A stretch of DNA of 64,000 bases, from NCBI GenBank assembly GCA_048772705.1, contig JBLWGC010000051.1:1-64000 (forward strand), given 5' to 3'. Shown one piece after another: positions 32,965 through 44,189 of this stretch. Origin of the DNA: Leidyana gryllorum EB-2025a. Lineage: Eukaryota > Apicomplexa. Each line of letters opens with the position of its first letter. Position 1 is the first letter of the stretch. The notes below the pieces were generated by a model, which saw nothing but the letters and a program-made list of their open reading frames with translations, searched no databases and was not told the DNA's origin. Made by a program: the position numbers and the translations under genes.

Positions 32965-34014
32965 TCAGTGGTTGTAGCAGTTCTTGCCCTGGCAGGTGAG
33001 AGTCACCTGGACAGTAGGCTGAACGGTCTCCTTGCCCAAGCAGAGGTTGCCAGAGAGCTGAGTGCCAGGAGGGCAACGGGGGATGGGAGCCAAGGCCTTC
33101 ATGCAGACGCCACCCTTGCCTTCAACAGTGCCGGGAGGGCAGAAGGTGTTCTTGGGCACAGCAGTGGTCTTAGTGCACAGCTCGCCGTTGAGCTGGTAGC
33201 CAGGGGGGCAACGGCGGTTGGCCGGCTGAGTCTGAGCAGGGAAGCAGAGATGGGGCTCGCCAAGAGAGCAGTCGATGGTGGTGGGCTCGTAGGTCTTGGT
33301 GACACACTCGTTGCCGACGTGGTCAGTGCCAGCAGGGCAAGAAGTGGCAACGTGGAGAGGAGCCTCAAGCTTGACCTCGCACTGCTTGCTGGTGACGGCA
33401 AGCTTGGCCGGCTGGGGAACATAACGCGGCTGGGGCATGGGAGGAGGCTGGGGGATAGCATGGCTCTTGCCCATCGGCACAGGGACACCCTTGGAGTGAG
33501 CCTGGAGCATACGCTTGCCGACGTGAGGAGGAGTGCAGTCCATCTGGATGTGCTTCCAGCAGCCGCCCTTCTGCTCGTTGTAGCCGACGGGGCAGCTCTT
33601 AGCAACAAGCTCGGGGACAGCCTCAACGATCTCACATTGGCCACCAACAAGGACACCACGCTGGCAGATCTCAACAATACCGGTCACGGAGTAGGTCTGG
33701 CATTCACCACCAATATCGTGAGTGTTGGGAGGGCAGAACTTCTCAGCCGGGATGGTCTCGGTGGTAGTGCAGCCGGATTTGGTGGGGGTGGTGCCTGGGG
33801 GACACTGAGAGTCACGGGGGGCGGGGATCAAACATTGGTCGCCGCTCAATTGACCCTGCTGGCAGAAGTTGGTGGCGGGAACGGAGGTCTGGCGCTCGCA
33901 AGTCTTGCCGACCAGAGTGAACTGGGGAGGGCAGCTGTACACGGGCTCGGTTGTCTGACGACCCTTTTGAGCCGAGGCAAGTCCGAAGAGGGCGATAGCA
34001 ACGAAGGATCTCAT
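32965..34014 (-). CDS. COWP-like cysteine-rich oocyst-wall-type secreted protein
   Basis: Single exon, 349 aa. A clean signal peptide (MRSFVAIALFGLASA) is followed by a chain of Cys-rich repeats of ~20-35 residues in the form CPPG(T/Y)...G..C (for example CPPGTTPTKSGC, CPAGTDHVGNEC, CPPGYQLNGELC, CPPGTQLSGNLC). This is the spacing style of Cryptosporidium and Toxoplasma oocyst wall proteins. A Pro/Gln/His-rich insert (residues ~185-205) splits the repeats into two blocks. The C-terminus lacks any membrane anchor. Codons are strongly biased to C/G at position 3, like uS5, and the gene has no intron, suggesting high expression. Known: such proteins cross-link through disulfides in the oocyst wall; exact homology should be tested. 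Confidence 0.78.
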   Translation of the reverse strand: MRSFVAIALFGLASAQKGRQTTEPVYSCPPQFTLVGKTCERQTSVPATNFCQQGQLSGDQCLIPAPRDSQCPPGTTPTKSGCTTTETIPAEKFCPPNTHDIGGECQTYSVTGIVEICQRGVLVGGQCEIVEAVPELVAKSCPVGYNEQKGGCWKHIQMDCTPPHVGKRMLQAHSKGVPVPMGKSHAIPQPPPMPQPRYVPQPAKLAVTSKQCEVKLEAPLHVATSCPAGTDHVGNECVTKTYEPTTIDCSLGEPHLCFPAQTQPANRRCPPGYQLNGELCTKTTAVPKNTFCPPGTVEGKGGVCMKALAPIPRCPPGTQLSGNLCLGKETVQPTVQVTLTCQGKNCYNH

Positions 34015-34525
34015 TGTCGTGCGATAAACTTGCGATTCAAAGGGTCAGGGAGTTGCCGCACCTTACCCGTGTTTGTATCACCGGCTGTGTGCACGAAGTC
34101 TTTTGGGACACCATGGGACATCGAGGGTGCGACTGCTGATCGATCCGCTAGAGGGCCCTCGTTTGCCGCGCTCGCTGAAGCGGCGCTTGCGCCAACAACG
34201 ACAACCGCTTTAGATAGGTGAGAGAGCCTTATACACCGATTTTGGCTTAATATGAAATACTACCACACGCGTGTGCACCTGTATAAAGTCGCTCTTGGGC
34301 GCACTCTACGAATTAGAGAAGCTTCAATATAGCTTGATTCTCGTCATTAAACGACGGAGAGCCACATTTCGGCACGATGACTCAGTCAGATCTTCTGAAA
34401 ACTCGATTCTCGCTGCTGCTCGCGCACAAGTCACAAAGGAGGACGAGAAGCTCAGCCGGTGTGCTTTAGAGCCCTGTGGAGTGTCTGGGTAGCCTACCGC
34501 CGAATGAGAAGGATCATGACAAGAT
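34015..34525. other. 511-bp non-coding region, upstream of COWP-like gene
   Basis: No plausible exon found. It contains the near-palindrome CACACGCGTGTG at 34264-34275, a one-step variant of the intronic CACACGTGTG motif. It must carry the COWP-like promoter and the 3' end signals of nothing else, since both neighbours run leftwards and the next gene ends at 34526. Confidence 0.5.
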
Positions 34526-37500
34526 TTATTCCACAGGTGCATTGATCTGCATTTTGGACGCTGCCGGGAGTTGGGTGGGATCGACCACCCCCACAGAGGT
34601 CCGAGCGAGCTGTTTCTTCTTCCATTTCGCCGCATTGGGGCCGGTAAACGAGTAGTGGGCGTTCACTCGTCGGTAGCGTTGTAGCACTGCATCACAGAAC
34701 AGTCGAATGTCAAGTCGTTGCTGCTGAGTTTGAGTGCTTTCTCGACTAGCAACTGGTCGACTCTTCTTAACAGGCCTGCCAAAGGCGATCCGTACAGTGC
34801 AGGAGTTACCAGACCCAAATGTAAGTTCGGCGGTATCGTCGATATCGAATAGTCTCCGATTCGTGTACATCGTTTCCTGCGCCAATGCCAGCCCATTCTC
34901 GTAAGCTAGCCGGGCCAAACGAGCCTTGTCAGGTAATATCTGGCCGAAGGCCCAAGCGGGCAGGGAAGCGATCACGTCGTCCGAAGTGTCGGGGGGGTTC
35001 ATCGCCTGGGGTGATTAATGAAGTGCTGGAGAGAGTCCTTACGTTGACGCGTTTTCGGAGTTCTGTGAGTCGCTGCATCTCAGCCGGTGAGCTCATATCG
35101 TACCCCATGAAGTTTGTCAGTCCCTTAGTCATCTCGCTGAAGAAAGGTCGATGAGAGCATCACATTTCTCCTCACGTTTCATGGAAGGCCTCTTCACCCT
35201 GCGCATCCGCCAGAGCCCAGGCCAGGTCGTTCTTGTTCAGACCGAGGGGAAGAGGGGCAAACCAGGGGGCGAAGTCGCAATCAACTACAAGAACCATTTT
35301 GTGGAGAATAACCATTGCGCAAAGCCCTTTCGTCTGCTCGTTCACGAATATGGCTGCGAAATCCAGGGTAGCACCCCCTTTGATCCACTCGGGTATGAAC
35401 TGCTTGATGCATTGACGTGAAATCAAATCCCGCATCAATGAAGCTCGCAGCTGATCCGTTGGACCCGATAAAGCATGAACCACTGTAGCGAATCGTTCTG
35501 CCACTTCGGGACGGGCAAACACCAGTACATCATGAAATTCTGCATCAGGAGAATCTCGAGCTTCGGTATTTAGCGAACTCAAACCGATAATCTCTGAGAA
35601 GGGGAACCCTCGTACAATTCTGGTGACTTGTGACGATGGAATTGCGGACAACAGAACGGGCGCCAGCTCCAGTGACTCCGGATCTACAGGACCTTTGTGG
35701 TCTGGATCCACGCTACGTAACTCTGTCACGTTGGCAAGCGGATCGCGTAGGCTTACACTCCAGGAGGTCGCTCGAAGATGTACACGCCAAAGGGAGTTAC
35801 CGTCACGATGGCCGGTGTATACGTAGCGCTTCCATTTCGCCACCATAGAGCGTGTTCGGCCAAAATGGTTCGCTCCAATCGTTGATTTTTCATGCTTAGA
35901 TCTTCTTGGATTACATCCCCCAGGATCCCCAGGAAGTATTCGGACATTACATCAAACAGAAAAGTCTTACGGATGTCCTCAGCTAAGCCTGTGATCCATC
36001 CAAAGACCTCTTGCCGTTTGTCAGGCAGATTGAGTAATACCGCCAAATAAACGTTCACCACGTTCATCACGACCTCTTAAATGGGACATAGCCAACTTCT
36101 TGATCCCTTTAGCATCCAACTTACCTTCCCGGAATCGAGGAGCAGTGCCCTCCATGAAGCTCACGAAGTATCCCCCAAGCGTGCCGGTCTCCACAGCGAA
36201 GTCGTACGCAAGCATGGCTCCCAGGGCGGTCATCAGGCGGGACGGAAACCATTTCTTCATGCACGAAATACGGCATTTGTCCTGCCACACACATTTGAGG
36301 CGACAGCACACGCGTTACCTGAACAGCTCGCACGTCTGAAAACTTGATAAAGGGCGTTTGAACAGCTATTGTGCTGGACAGATAGCTCAACGCTTGGACA
36401 AACCGCTTTGATATCCGTGATTGGGTGCATCAGTTTTGGCTCACCACTTCGGCCCCAGTTAAGCTACGTATGTAGGCACTGCGCATCAGACTTTCGATAG
36501 AATAGTGGTAGGATGTGACCCAGCGCACGGCAAGACCGTAGGGGATGATTAAATCCATAGATTCCACATATTGATGTGGTTCCATCTTGAGGGCTGTGCT
36601 CAATACCCGGGCCAATTTGGCAGCAGCAGTGGCGTCAGTTTGACCACAGTCCAACTAGGTGAGTAAATCAGTGATCCGCGGAAGTAGGTACGGGGGGTGA
36701 GTAGCTCACAAATAGTATCAAAGCTCTCAGGTGATCAGGGTTGCGAATGAGCTCAAGGGCTCTATTGTATTGACGGCGATTGAAGGGAGTGACCAATGAG
36801 TGAATGAGAACGCTACACAGCAATATTGGGCTGGTGTAAGTCGTCTCGTCTCACCGCAGGTAGGCTGAGACTATGAAAAGTGAGCGGATCTCGTCTCGCT
36901 GCATATTGCTTGCCAGCGTTACCACTGGGATCTCGATCTGGCGCTTTTTGAATGCCGCTTCGATACGTCTCGCTGGAGGTTTCTACTTTGGAGGACAAGG
37001 TGGATGGCTTACATTTGTGGCGCACGAGATTATTCTTATGCAGGGCATGAGAAATCTCCCAGTCGCCGAGCATTCCTTTGAGTCTGACCTCTGGAGGATT
37101 GTCTGGGTCATCCAGCGCGCTTAGATCGGCATTCATTGCAAGAGTCTCGAGATCATCAGTAGATGGGATTTCTGGCATGACTCCAATGTCAGCGAGTTTC
37201 TCCTTGACCACTCTATTTTCTTTCTCTACGAGTTGTTTCATGACTTGACGGTCCGATGTCTGTTGCTCAGCTTTCTTCCGAGCCAATCGCTCCTCTGCAA
37301 CGGCTTCTTCCGCTCTGTCCAGCTGTCCCTTGAGCCTTCCTGCCCAGTGCTCGACATCTCGATAGCTCCGTCGTTCCTCTCTGGTGAGGAGATGAGGCGG
37401 CCTCCTTGGCCACTAAGCTTACGTGAAAGCTTTGTGGAGCCTTTGTGGTATGATGCTGACCAAATAATTGTGGATCACCGCCAGGCCATCGAGATCCATA

Positions 37501-40500
37501 AAGCGTCGCAACATGGCTTCCCTTTCCTCTCTTTCCTGCTTGTCCATGAGATGACTGTAGCGACGGAGAGTGCGGTCGTCCACCCACAGCTCCGTCTCCT
37601 TCATCGCCAGATGCTAATGAGGAACGATGGGACAGCCTTCTGGGCGTGACCTACCCGGGCACTGATGTTTTTGCGGTGATTGAAACGATCTGATCGGCCT
37701 CCGAGGACATCAGCGATCCTCGCCATTATGCGAAACGACATTTTCTTGTGGACGGAAACTCTCAGGGGGTCGGTCTTGGAGCTTGGGCGGCTCGAGACGT
37801 TCACTGAAGTTGTGGCCGCTGGACTGACGGCGAGCCCAGACTCATCCTGATCCTGCGTCCGCATAAAACTCCGCAAGAGGGTCTCGAGGTCTCGACCTGC
37901 CCAACAGTACTCGAGTCCCGAATCGGGCATCATTATTCTGAAACTCTCTTCAGCTTTGATGATCTGAGGGAAGAGGGTCAGTAGCGTTTCCTGCCTGGAG
38001 TGTGTGTGTGTGTCTAATAATAAGACTCGACTTTTCACAAACCGCGTACCGTAAGGCGAGTCGCAGGTCAGCCTGAAGGCTCATTGTGCGAAGAGCGTTG
38101 GCTATGGCTACGCCGACGTTGGCACGTTTCCGCTCTCGGGCTGAGGGCTCTCCGACGAATCCACTACGGAATACGAGGAGCATTTTCTCGGCGGCAGCGA
38201 CCGCGAATTCAGGGGCGAAGCGGCTCTTGAAAGCGGCGCCGGGTGATCTAACTACTTGCATTGATACTTCATCCACTTTGGCAGCGTCGAGGATTATCTT
38301 CTCCATGATTTGATAGTACAGCTCCAGATGATAGAGGGTGTTTCCTGCGAGCGAGCGAGAGAGAGATTCACCTTTGAGCCGCTCTGTGCTGTGTGTGTCG
38401 CCCACCTGCATCCAGAGCCCGGAAATGGGACGGGAGTCTCATTAGGGCCTTAATTTCTGGTTCCCAAAGAGCCTCGAGGGACACTTCTTTGAGTATTCTG
38501 AGACATCTATCACGGATTCGATCATTGGGGACTCGACAAATGTCGAGGACCAACTGCTCTCGTTTCCCTTCGATCATTCGACGGTTGAATTGTTTGCAGA
38601 TATCCAGTCGGCTGTCCCAAGCTATGTAGAAGAGCATGACATCGAGAATACTGGCGTACACATCCTGTACTCGTGTGTCTATCAACGAGTCGAACGACGG
38701 GGCTAATCGGCCTTCAGTACGCCTCGGCAGCTCCATACTGCGGATAATGTCGAGATCGTAATGCGCAGACATTCGATCGAGCAGATTACTGAGTGCGCGT
38801 TTATTGAACAGAGACAACATGGGCATATGAGCGTCATCAATGCTGTTAGTGATATACATTATCAGAGTCTTATCGCGAGCGCCACGAACGCCTTTGTTAC
38901 CCATTGTTTCCTCTCCTTCGGCCAAAACACTTCGCATATCACAGCTGTCCAGCAAGTCGTGGTAGGCCCCATAAGCAGCACCCAAACACAAAGGGTCCGG
39001 ATCCTCTTCTTTGAGGACCGTAAGGATAACATCCTCGAATCGCAGACTCTCCAGATACGTCGTGCGCGCCTGACGGTCGTGTCTACAGATTGCGCTCGAG
39101 AAGTTGAGGAGAATGGCGAAGAAATACGCTCGAAGGACTGAGAAACTCCGAGTGGCTTGGGTTCGTTGACAGTCTCGAATATACTCAAAGACATATGTCA
39201 CGTGGAAGTTGGAGTTCCGCAGAGTCACAGCGGCCTGACTACTCGCCCGACAACAGTTGGCAGCCACTACCAACATTGACATGAATACATCCAAGCGGTC
39301 CAGCGCGTTGCCGTCCATCTGGGTGACGTCTCCTTGCGTTTCTAGTCTTGCCAAACGTTCCATCGGCGCCTCGGCGCCGGCGTACCACAGTAACCATTCC
39401 GCTATCCGACCCGTAATACCCTAAAGTCAAAGCGCTGTCTCGAGAAAGTCCACCTCCGCAACTCACCGTCATACACAAGTCTTGAGCACCTTCCGAGTCT
39501 GAGGTTGTGTGGGCCAGCAGCCGGGCAACAAAAAGATCGATCGCGTTACTTTCCAGCCGTTCCAGCAACGCCGGGACCATTTTCCGCATCAACGCTGGGA
39601 AAGATGCGGGCATTGGCAATGTTGAAGCGCTAGTCACAACTTACAGCAGAACTGGGGGTCGGGATTGAAGAATGATAGGGCTTTGATTCCATACGTCAGA
39701 ATGGGATCCTCCTCAGTCCGAGTCACCAGGAACGGAAGACATTGATGTTCTAAGGCGTCGAAAATGTACCCGGCGACCTGTCCCGGTCGACTCTGCGCGG
39801 CTTGCGTCAAAGTCTTGGCAGCCTTCACTCCGATCTCCAGCGGTTGGACGGTCAGCAGCTTCGCCAACGCCCGGATGACGAGGGGCTCAGCGGGCGTGTC
39901 TTGGTATCGACCGCTCATCAGTTCGCTGCACAATGCCATCGAGTCCTAAAACGCAATGCGTGTGTCAGCAGCTCTTATCGCCGCTCACTCGGATGTCTTG
40001 TTCTGTCAAGCTATCAGATGCCTTAATCACATCGTCCCAGTTGGCACGTTGGAGGGCATGGCAGGCGAGATAGAACCTCCGAGAGGCCCGAGTCCTTTCA
40101 TCATCAGCGGTATCAGGTTGGGTGGCCACCCGAATGTAGTCAAACACATCCCGTCGCACACTGTCCTTTGGGAACACAGGGAGCAAATTAATGGCTCCCC
40201 AGTCTTTCTCACTGAGAGGCCAGAGACCAGTTGAAGGGGACACCGACGGTGTTTAAAGCGTCTTACGGGTCTTCAGAGTCTCGGAGCCCAGCGGTGTTCT
40301 CGGTAGGATTCACGTACATGTAGTCCGCTCTGGGGCTGCTTTCGGGAGGAGGAGACGCAGAGGAGGAGCTCACTTGGGAAGAGCCATTATGATCTCATCT
40401 GAGGTGAAAGACCCCCAGTCGGGGTGAAGATTCTGCAACTGGGCATAGGTGATGACCGCTTGAGTCTCTCTGTGTACATAGCCCTCGCGTTCATCCTCCC

Positions 40501-41356
40501 ATTGCCATTTATCTAAGACCAACAGTGAGGGAATGATGCTCAGAACGTAATATACATATTGTGGCCATCGACTGTGCATTCACAACTGGATGTCATCCCT
40601 CAATTCGTCACTCACACGGTGACGGGGTTGCCGTCGAGATACAGCTCTTGTAATTCTGGCAACTTGGCCGCAATACTCTTGCAGGTCGCATACATATGCG
40701 ACGGCCACATGTCAATCAGATTGTCCCGGAGGTCAAAGTACTTCAACGAACGCGGCTGATCCACGAAGGTGTCATTCAGCTGCTCGATCTGATTCTGTCG
40801 CAGGCTCAACACCTGCACGACGACGGACGGTAACCGCTGAACCACTGTCACAGTTGGGGGTGGGGGAAGGGAGACGGAGACAGACACAGAGACGCGCGGA
40901 GGGTCGAGAGGGAGGGAGAGGCTCTTTGTGCGTCCCTACTTGCAATGACTGCAGACGACTGATTGAGGGGATAGCAGAAAGGAGATTGTCACGCAAGTCT
41001 AAGACTTCCACGCTGGCGAGTTCGATATCAAAGTCAGTGAGGACATTGTGGGCGAGTTTGAGTGTTCGCAAACCACTAAAGCGTTTGCTGGCATTAGGGC
41101 CACCGAATACGTAGTCCACATTGCGAAGTTGATTGTTCTGTGCCCTGAATTCTCTCAGGTCAGTGAATCGAATACTGCGCACAAGATCCCCTTTTGGGTC
41201 CACCAAATCATTGAGGGTCACAAGATTGAATAAGGGTCCATCGAAGTTTAGTTTGTGAAGCACCGTACTACTGCCGTGCTCATGACGCCACTTTTGATCG
41301 AGACATCGGTCCAACACCGCGGCCGTCAGCCTTGTTGCCCCCCTAAGATCCCCCAT
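34526..41356 (-). CDS. large LRR / helical-repeat / coiled-coil protein, 21 exons, unknown family
   Basis: I could chain 21 exons in phase from ATG 41356: to 40940, 40836-40616, 40571-40374, 40335-40267, 40211-39989, 39945-39645, 39594-39467, 39420-38406, 38344-38050, 37994-37655, 37613-37423, 37380-37013, 36972-36855, 36812-36710, 36654-36445, 36405-36319, 36281-36125, 36075-35757, 35712-35176, 35136-35043, 35005-34526. This gives 1956 aa; all but one of the introns are 37-61 nt. Residues ~40-215 are leucine-rich repeats (VEVLDLRDNLLSAIP, LKYFDLRDNLIDMWP). Then comes a long armadillo/HEAT-like helical region, a coiled coil (around EKENRVVKEKLADIG) and a PH-like stretch (ATYTPAIVTVTPFGVYIFE). 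Function not recognised; a large intracellular scaffold is inference. Any one internal junction could be off by an alternative AG. Confidence 0.7.
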
Positions 41357-41384
41357 GGCTCAAAAAAAGTTGTTACGGTGAGCA
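41357..41384. promoter_or_regulatory. 28-bp divergent spacer (LRR gene / RNPS1-like gene)
   Basis: Two head-to-head start codons only 28 bp apart, so promoter elements must overlap coding DNA. Confidence 0.3.
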
Positions 41385-42008
41385 ATGGTGGAGAGCTGGA
41401 GGAGGAGAGGGGGAGGGGTTGTCTGGCGGAGCCCATCATCGTCTTCAGCCGCGTCATCGGCGTCGCCCCGACGTAAGCAAATGCACAAATCGGTCACATT
41501 CTTTCACAGGACGACGACGCGAGAGCGATGACGAGAGTTCACAGCCTGAAAGGGAGGCCCCTTCTGGGGGACGCCGTTCAGCTGCCAAAGAGAGTCCTCG
41601 GGACGAGGACGGAGGCGACCCTGGTGCTTCCTTCTCGCCCCGGAACAAACGCGCCTGCGTCTTGGTAGCCGGGCTGACCCCCAATGTCAGTGAAGAGCAC
41701 ATTATCGAGATATTCGGAGTCTATGGACCGGTGTTGATGGTTCAGATGGGAAAGGTAAGCCAGCCGCACACGGAGACATAGCACACACCAACATTCGAAC
41801 AGACCAAATCAGGTTGCCGCTACGCGTTTGTGGAACTTGCGACAGCTGAAGCTGCAGAACAAGCCACGGAATGCCTCAACACAGTGAGTTTTTCCCCCCA
41901 ACCTGCGAGTAGTCAGACAACGCATAACAGGGACAGATAAATGGGAAGTCCGTGGCTCTGATCGCCTATACAAACACCGCGCGGATCTCTGCAATGCTCG
42001 GTAGATGA
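41385..42008 (+). CDS. RNPS1-like RRM protein
   Basis: Exons 41385-41472, 41510-41754, 41803-41883, 41931-42008 (introns 37, 48, 47 nt), 163 aa. The N-terminus is Arg/Ser/Asp-rich (RRRRESDDESSQPERE). A single RRM follows, with RNP2 as VLVAGL, helix VSEEHIIEIFGVYGPV, RNP1 as GCRYAFVEL, and a last strand INGKSVALIAY. The layout, a short RS-like segment plus one RRM with the IIEIF helix, is closest to RNPS1, the RRM subunit of the ASAP/PSAP complexes that attach to the exon junction complex. It is much smaller than human RNPS1 (305 aa). A generic SR-type RRM protein is the alternative. Confidence 0.72.
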
Positions 42009-42733
42009 TCGCTATAAGACATTATTGACGATGTGACCGTGAGTGGGGAGTCACGTGTGGGACACTGCCTGTTGCTAGAAAGCCCCCGAGGCAAAAGAGT
42101 TGGCACATCTCGTTGTTTAACACTGGCCGTATTTTCGTCGTCTCTCAGTGTAGACACAACCATTCTTTCCCACATTGATAATGGCGCCTGAAGCGCCGCG
42201 CTGGGCGAGCCGGCTGGTTGCCTGCGACCCACCCCACTTCCCACCAAACCTCTTGCCGAGGTCGACCACCCTTGGATTGGACCCGGTCGTTGTCAGCACA
42301 AAGACCGACCGCCCTGGTGATTTTTGACTCCAGCGTTAGAGCCGGACTGAGTGATGGGGATTGGGTACTTGGGATTGAGGCTAAGATGTACCTATCGGGA
42401 TCAGCAGGTTGATTGACCAGATATCACAAATTGGAATTAAGGAGGCACAGATATTATTGCGAATGATCAAAGCATCGCGAAACAAAGGACTATCCAACAA
42501 GGGTGGAATTGCCAGCAACTCCGACTTGGGACTTGGAATAATTGATTACAAATCGAGCACTCGTGCTCCGTCGAACTTGGGACGCCAGATGCGGCAGCAC
42601 CCACGGAAGTCATTAGATTGGGTTAACCTTTTGCAGTAGATGCGGTTGGTAAAGACACTGCAAGCGGTTAGGAAAAAATCTCGTTGGGAAGATAACCCCC
42701 TCACGTATAGTAAATGTAGTAGCACTGTTGTTA
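42009..42733. other. 725-bp stretch without a resolved gene
   Basis: Both strands hold short open frames: plus 42218-42412 and 42409-42639, minus 42299-42117. The minus frame ends in a basic segment (NVGKNGCVYTERRRKYGQC). Another minus frame near 42635 starts MTSVGAAASG and contains ECSIC. I could not join any of them into a model with sound splice sites. A small multi-exon gene may be hidden here. Confidence 0.4.
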
Positions 42734-43741
42734 CTACAAAGTCTTGGTGGTGACCTCATTGACAAGTTCCTTCTTGCTCTTATAAGCTTCGATATTCTCC
42801 AAAGTAGTTTGAGCAATGGAGGTCAACGCTTCCACAGTGAAGAAAGCCTGATGGGGAGTTAGTACAACGTTGTTGAAGCTGAGCAAACGGGCCAAGGTGT
42901 CATCCTGGATAACCTCCTTGGACTTGTTCTCGAAGAAGTACTCTTGCTCGTACTCGTAAACATCGAGTCCGGCACCACCAATCTTCTCACTTTTCAGGCC
43001 GTTGATTAGGGCTGAGGTGTCGATCAGACCTCCGCGGCCAGTGTTGATGATGATCACACCTCGCTTCATCAAAGCGATGGTGTCTTTGTTGATCAGGTGC
43101 TTAGTATGTTGATTCAGGGGGCAGTGAAGAGTAAGAATATCGGCGTTCTTGAACACTTCTTCTTGAGACATATACTGCACACCCTTAGCCTTTAGCGCTT
43201 CCACGGGATACAAATCAAAGGCCACAATCTTCATACCAATACCCAGCAAAGCATTCAGGAAGATCTGGGCAATCCTTCCGGTGCCAATGAAACCGGCAGT
43301 CTTGCCGAACAGATCGACTCCCAGCAAGCCATCCAGGGAAAAGTCTCCAGTACGCCCACGAGTTGCTGAAATGTGGGTCTTGCGGTTCACAGTCATCAGT
43401 AGTGCGAGAGCATGCTCGGCTACCGCATTTGGTGAATAGGCAGGAACTCGGGCAATCTTGATACCAGCCTTCTCAGCCGCCTCCCTATCCACGTTGTTGA
43501 ACCCCGCACATCGTAGCGCAAGGAACTTGACCCCCACCTCCTTCAATATCTCAATTGTAGAGGCATCACAGGTGTCATTGACGAATATGCACACCACCTC
43601 TGATCCCTTCGCTTGAGCGGCGGTCTCAGGTCCGAGATGCGGCTCGATGAAGCGGAAGTTGAAGCCGAACGATTTGTTCAATTTGTTGAAGTACTCAACG
43701 TCGTAGGCCTTGCTACCGAAACAAGCAACAGAGACAGTCAT
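42734..43741 (-). CDS. D-lactate dehydrogenase (bacterial LdhA type)
   Basis: Single exon, 335 aa, essentially the length of E. coli LdhA (329). It matches LdhA along its whole length: VCIFVNDTCD, FLALRCAGFNNVDREAAE, RVPAYSPNAVAEHALALLMT, the NAD-binding GKTAGFIGTGRIAQ, LTLHCPLN, NTGRGGLIDTSALI (catalytic Arg), GLDVYEYEQEYFFE (catalytic Glu), LTPHQAFFTVEALT (catalytic His). It should interconvert pyruvate and D-lactate with NADH. Being intronless in an intron-rich genome and so close to a proteobacterial enzyme, it looks acquired by lateral transfer, which is inference. Known apicomplexan LDHs are the unrelated L-specific, malate-dehydrogenase-derived type. Confidence 0.93.
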   Translation of the reverse strand: MTVSVACFGSKAYDVEYFNKLNKSFGFNFRFIEPHLGPETAAQAKGSEVVCIFVNDTCDASTIEILKEVGVKFLALRCAGFNNVDREAAEKAGIKIARVPAYSPNAVAEHALALLMTVNRKTHISATRGRTGDFSLDGLLGVDLFGKTAGFIGTGRIAQIFLNALLGIGMKIVAFDLYPVEALKAKGVQYMSQEEVFKNADILTLHCPLNQHTKHLINKDTIALMKRGVIIINTGRGGLIDTSALINGLKSEKIGGAGLDVYEYEQEYFFENKSKEVIQDDTLARLLSFNNVVLTPHQAFFTVEALTSIAQTTLENIEAYKSKKELVNEVTTKTL

Positions 43742-44189
43742 CGTGGTGTGTGTCGTAGACTGAAATATAAGAGCAAATCAAGGAGTACACAAGCTTTTTA
43801 TCCTCGCTTTCTTTTATTCTAAGTGTGTGCACACGTGGAGACTTGGAAAACTGTCTCCACTTTTCCCGTTGCGCAAAAGGATTGCGGTCCGGCAGCACTC
43901 GCGCATCCGCGCGACCACTGACCCGAGGATCGAGTCACAGACTGGCAGAGTCACAAACTGGCACACCAAACTGGCAGATCTCCGCTGGACGAAAAATCTA
44001 TGTGGTCACAAGCGCTCCAGGTTTGAGGGTTTAACGTTATTGCTATACGATGATGTGGATACTTCTGTTGCAGTCAGCGATTCTCAGTGTCCCAGATCCG
44101 CTCCCATTTTTGTAGAGCAAAAACAGATTTAGGCGAGCAGAGGCAAATCAATCTGTTTAGCATTTTTGCAACTTTAGGTCGCAGGCAAG
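43742..44189. other. 448-bp intergenic region
   Basis: Divergent promoter region between D-LDH and the small membrane protein. It contains the palindromic GTGTGCACAC (43824-43833) and three spaced copies of ACTGGCA (43942-43977). No coding frame recognised. Confidence 0.4.

Noticed and set aside
32968-34221. 417-codon open frame antisense to the COWP-like gene
   Set aside because: Its opposite strand has a signal peptide and regular Cys repeats; strong third-position G/C bias leaves the antisense frame open by chance.
41354-41357. Overlapping divergent ATGs in CCATGG (LRR gene minus, alternative plus-strand start)
   Set aside because: The plus frame from 41355 meets a stop after eight codons and cannot join the RRM exons in phase; ATG 41385 can.
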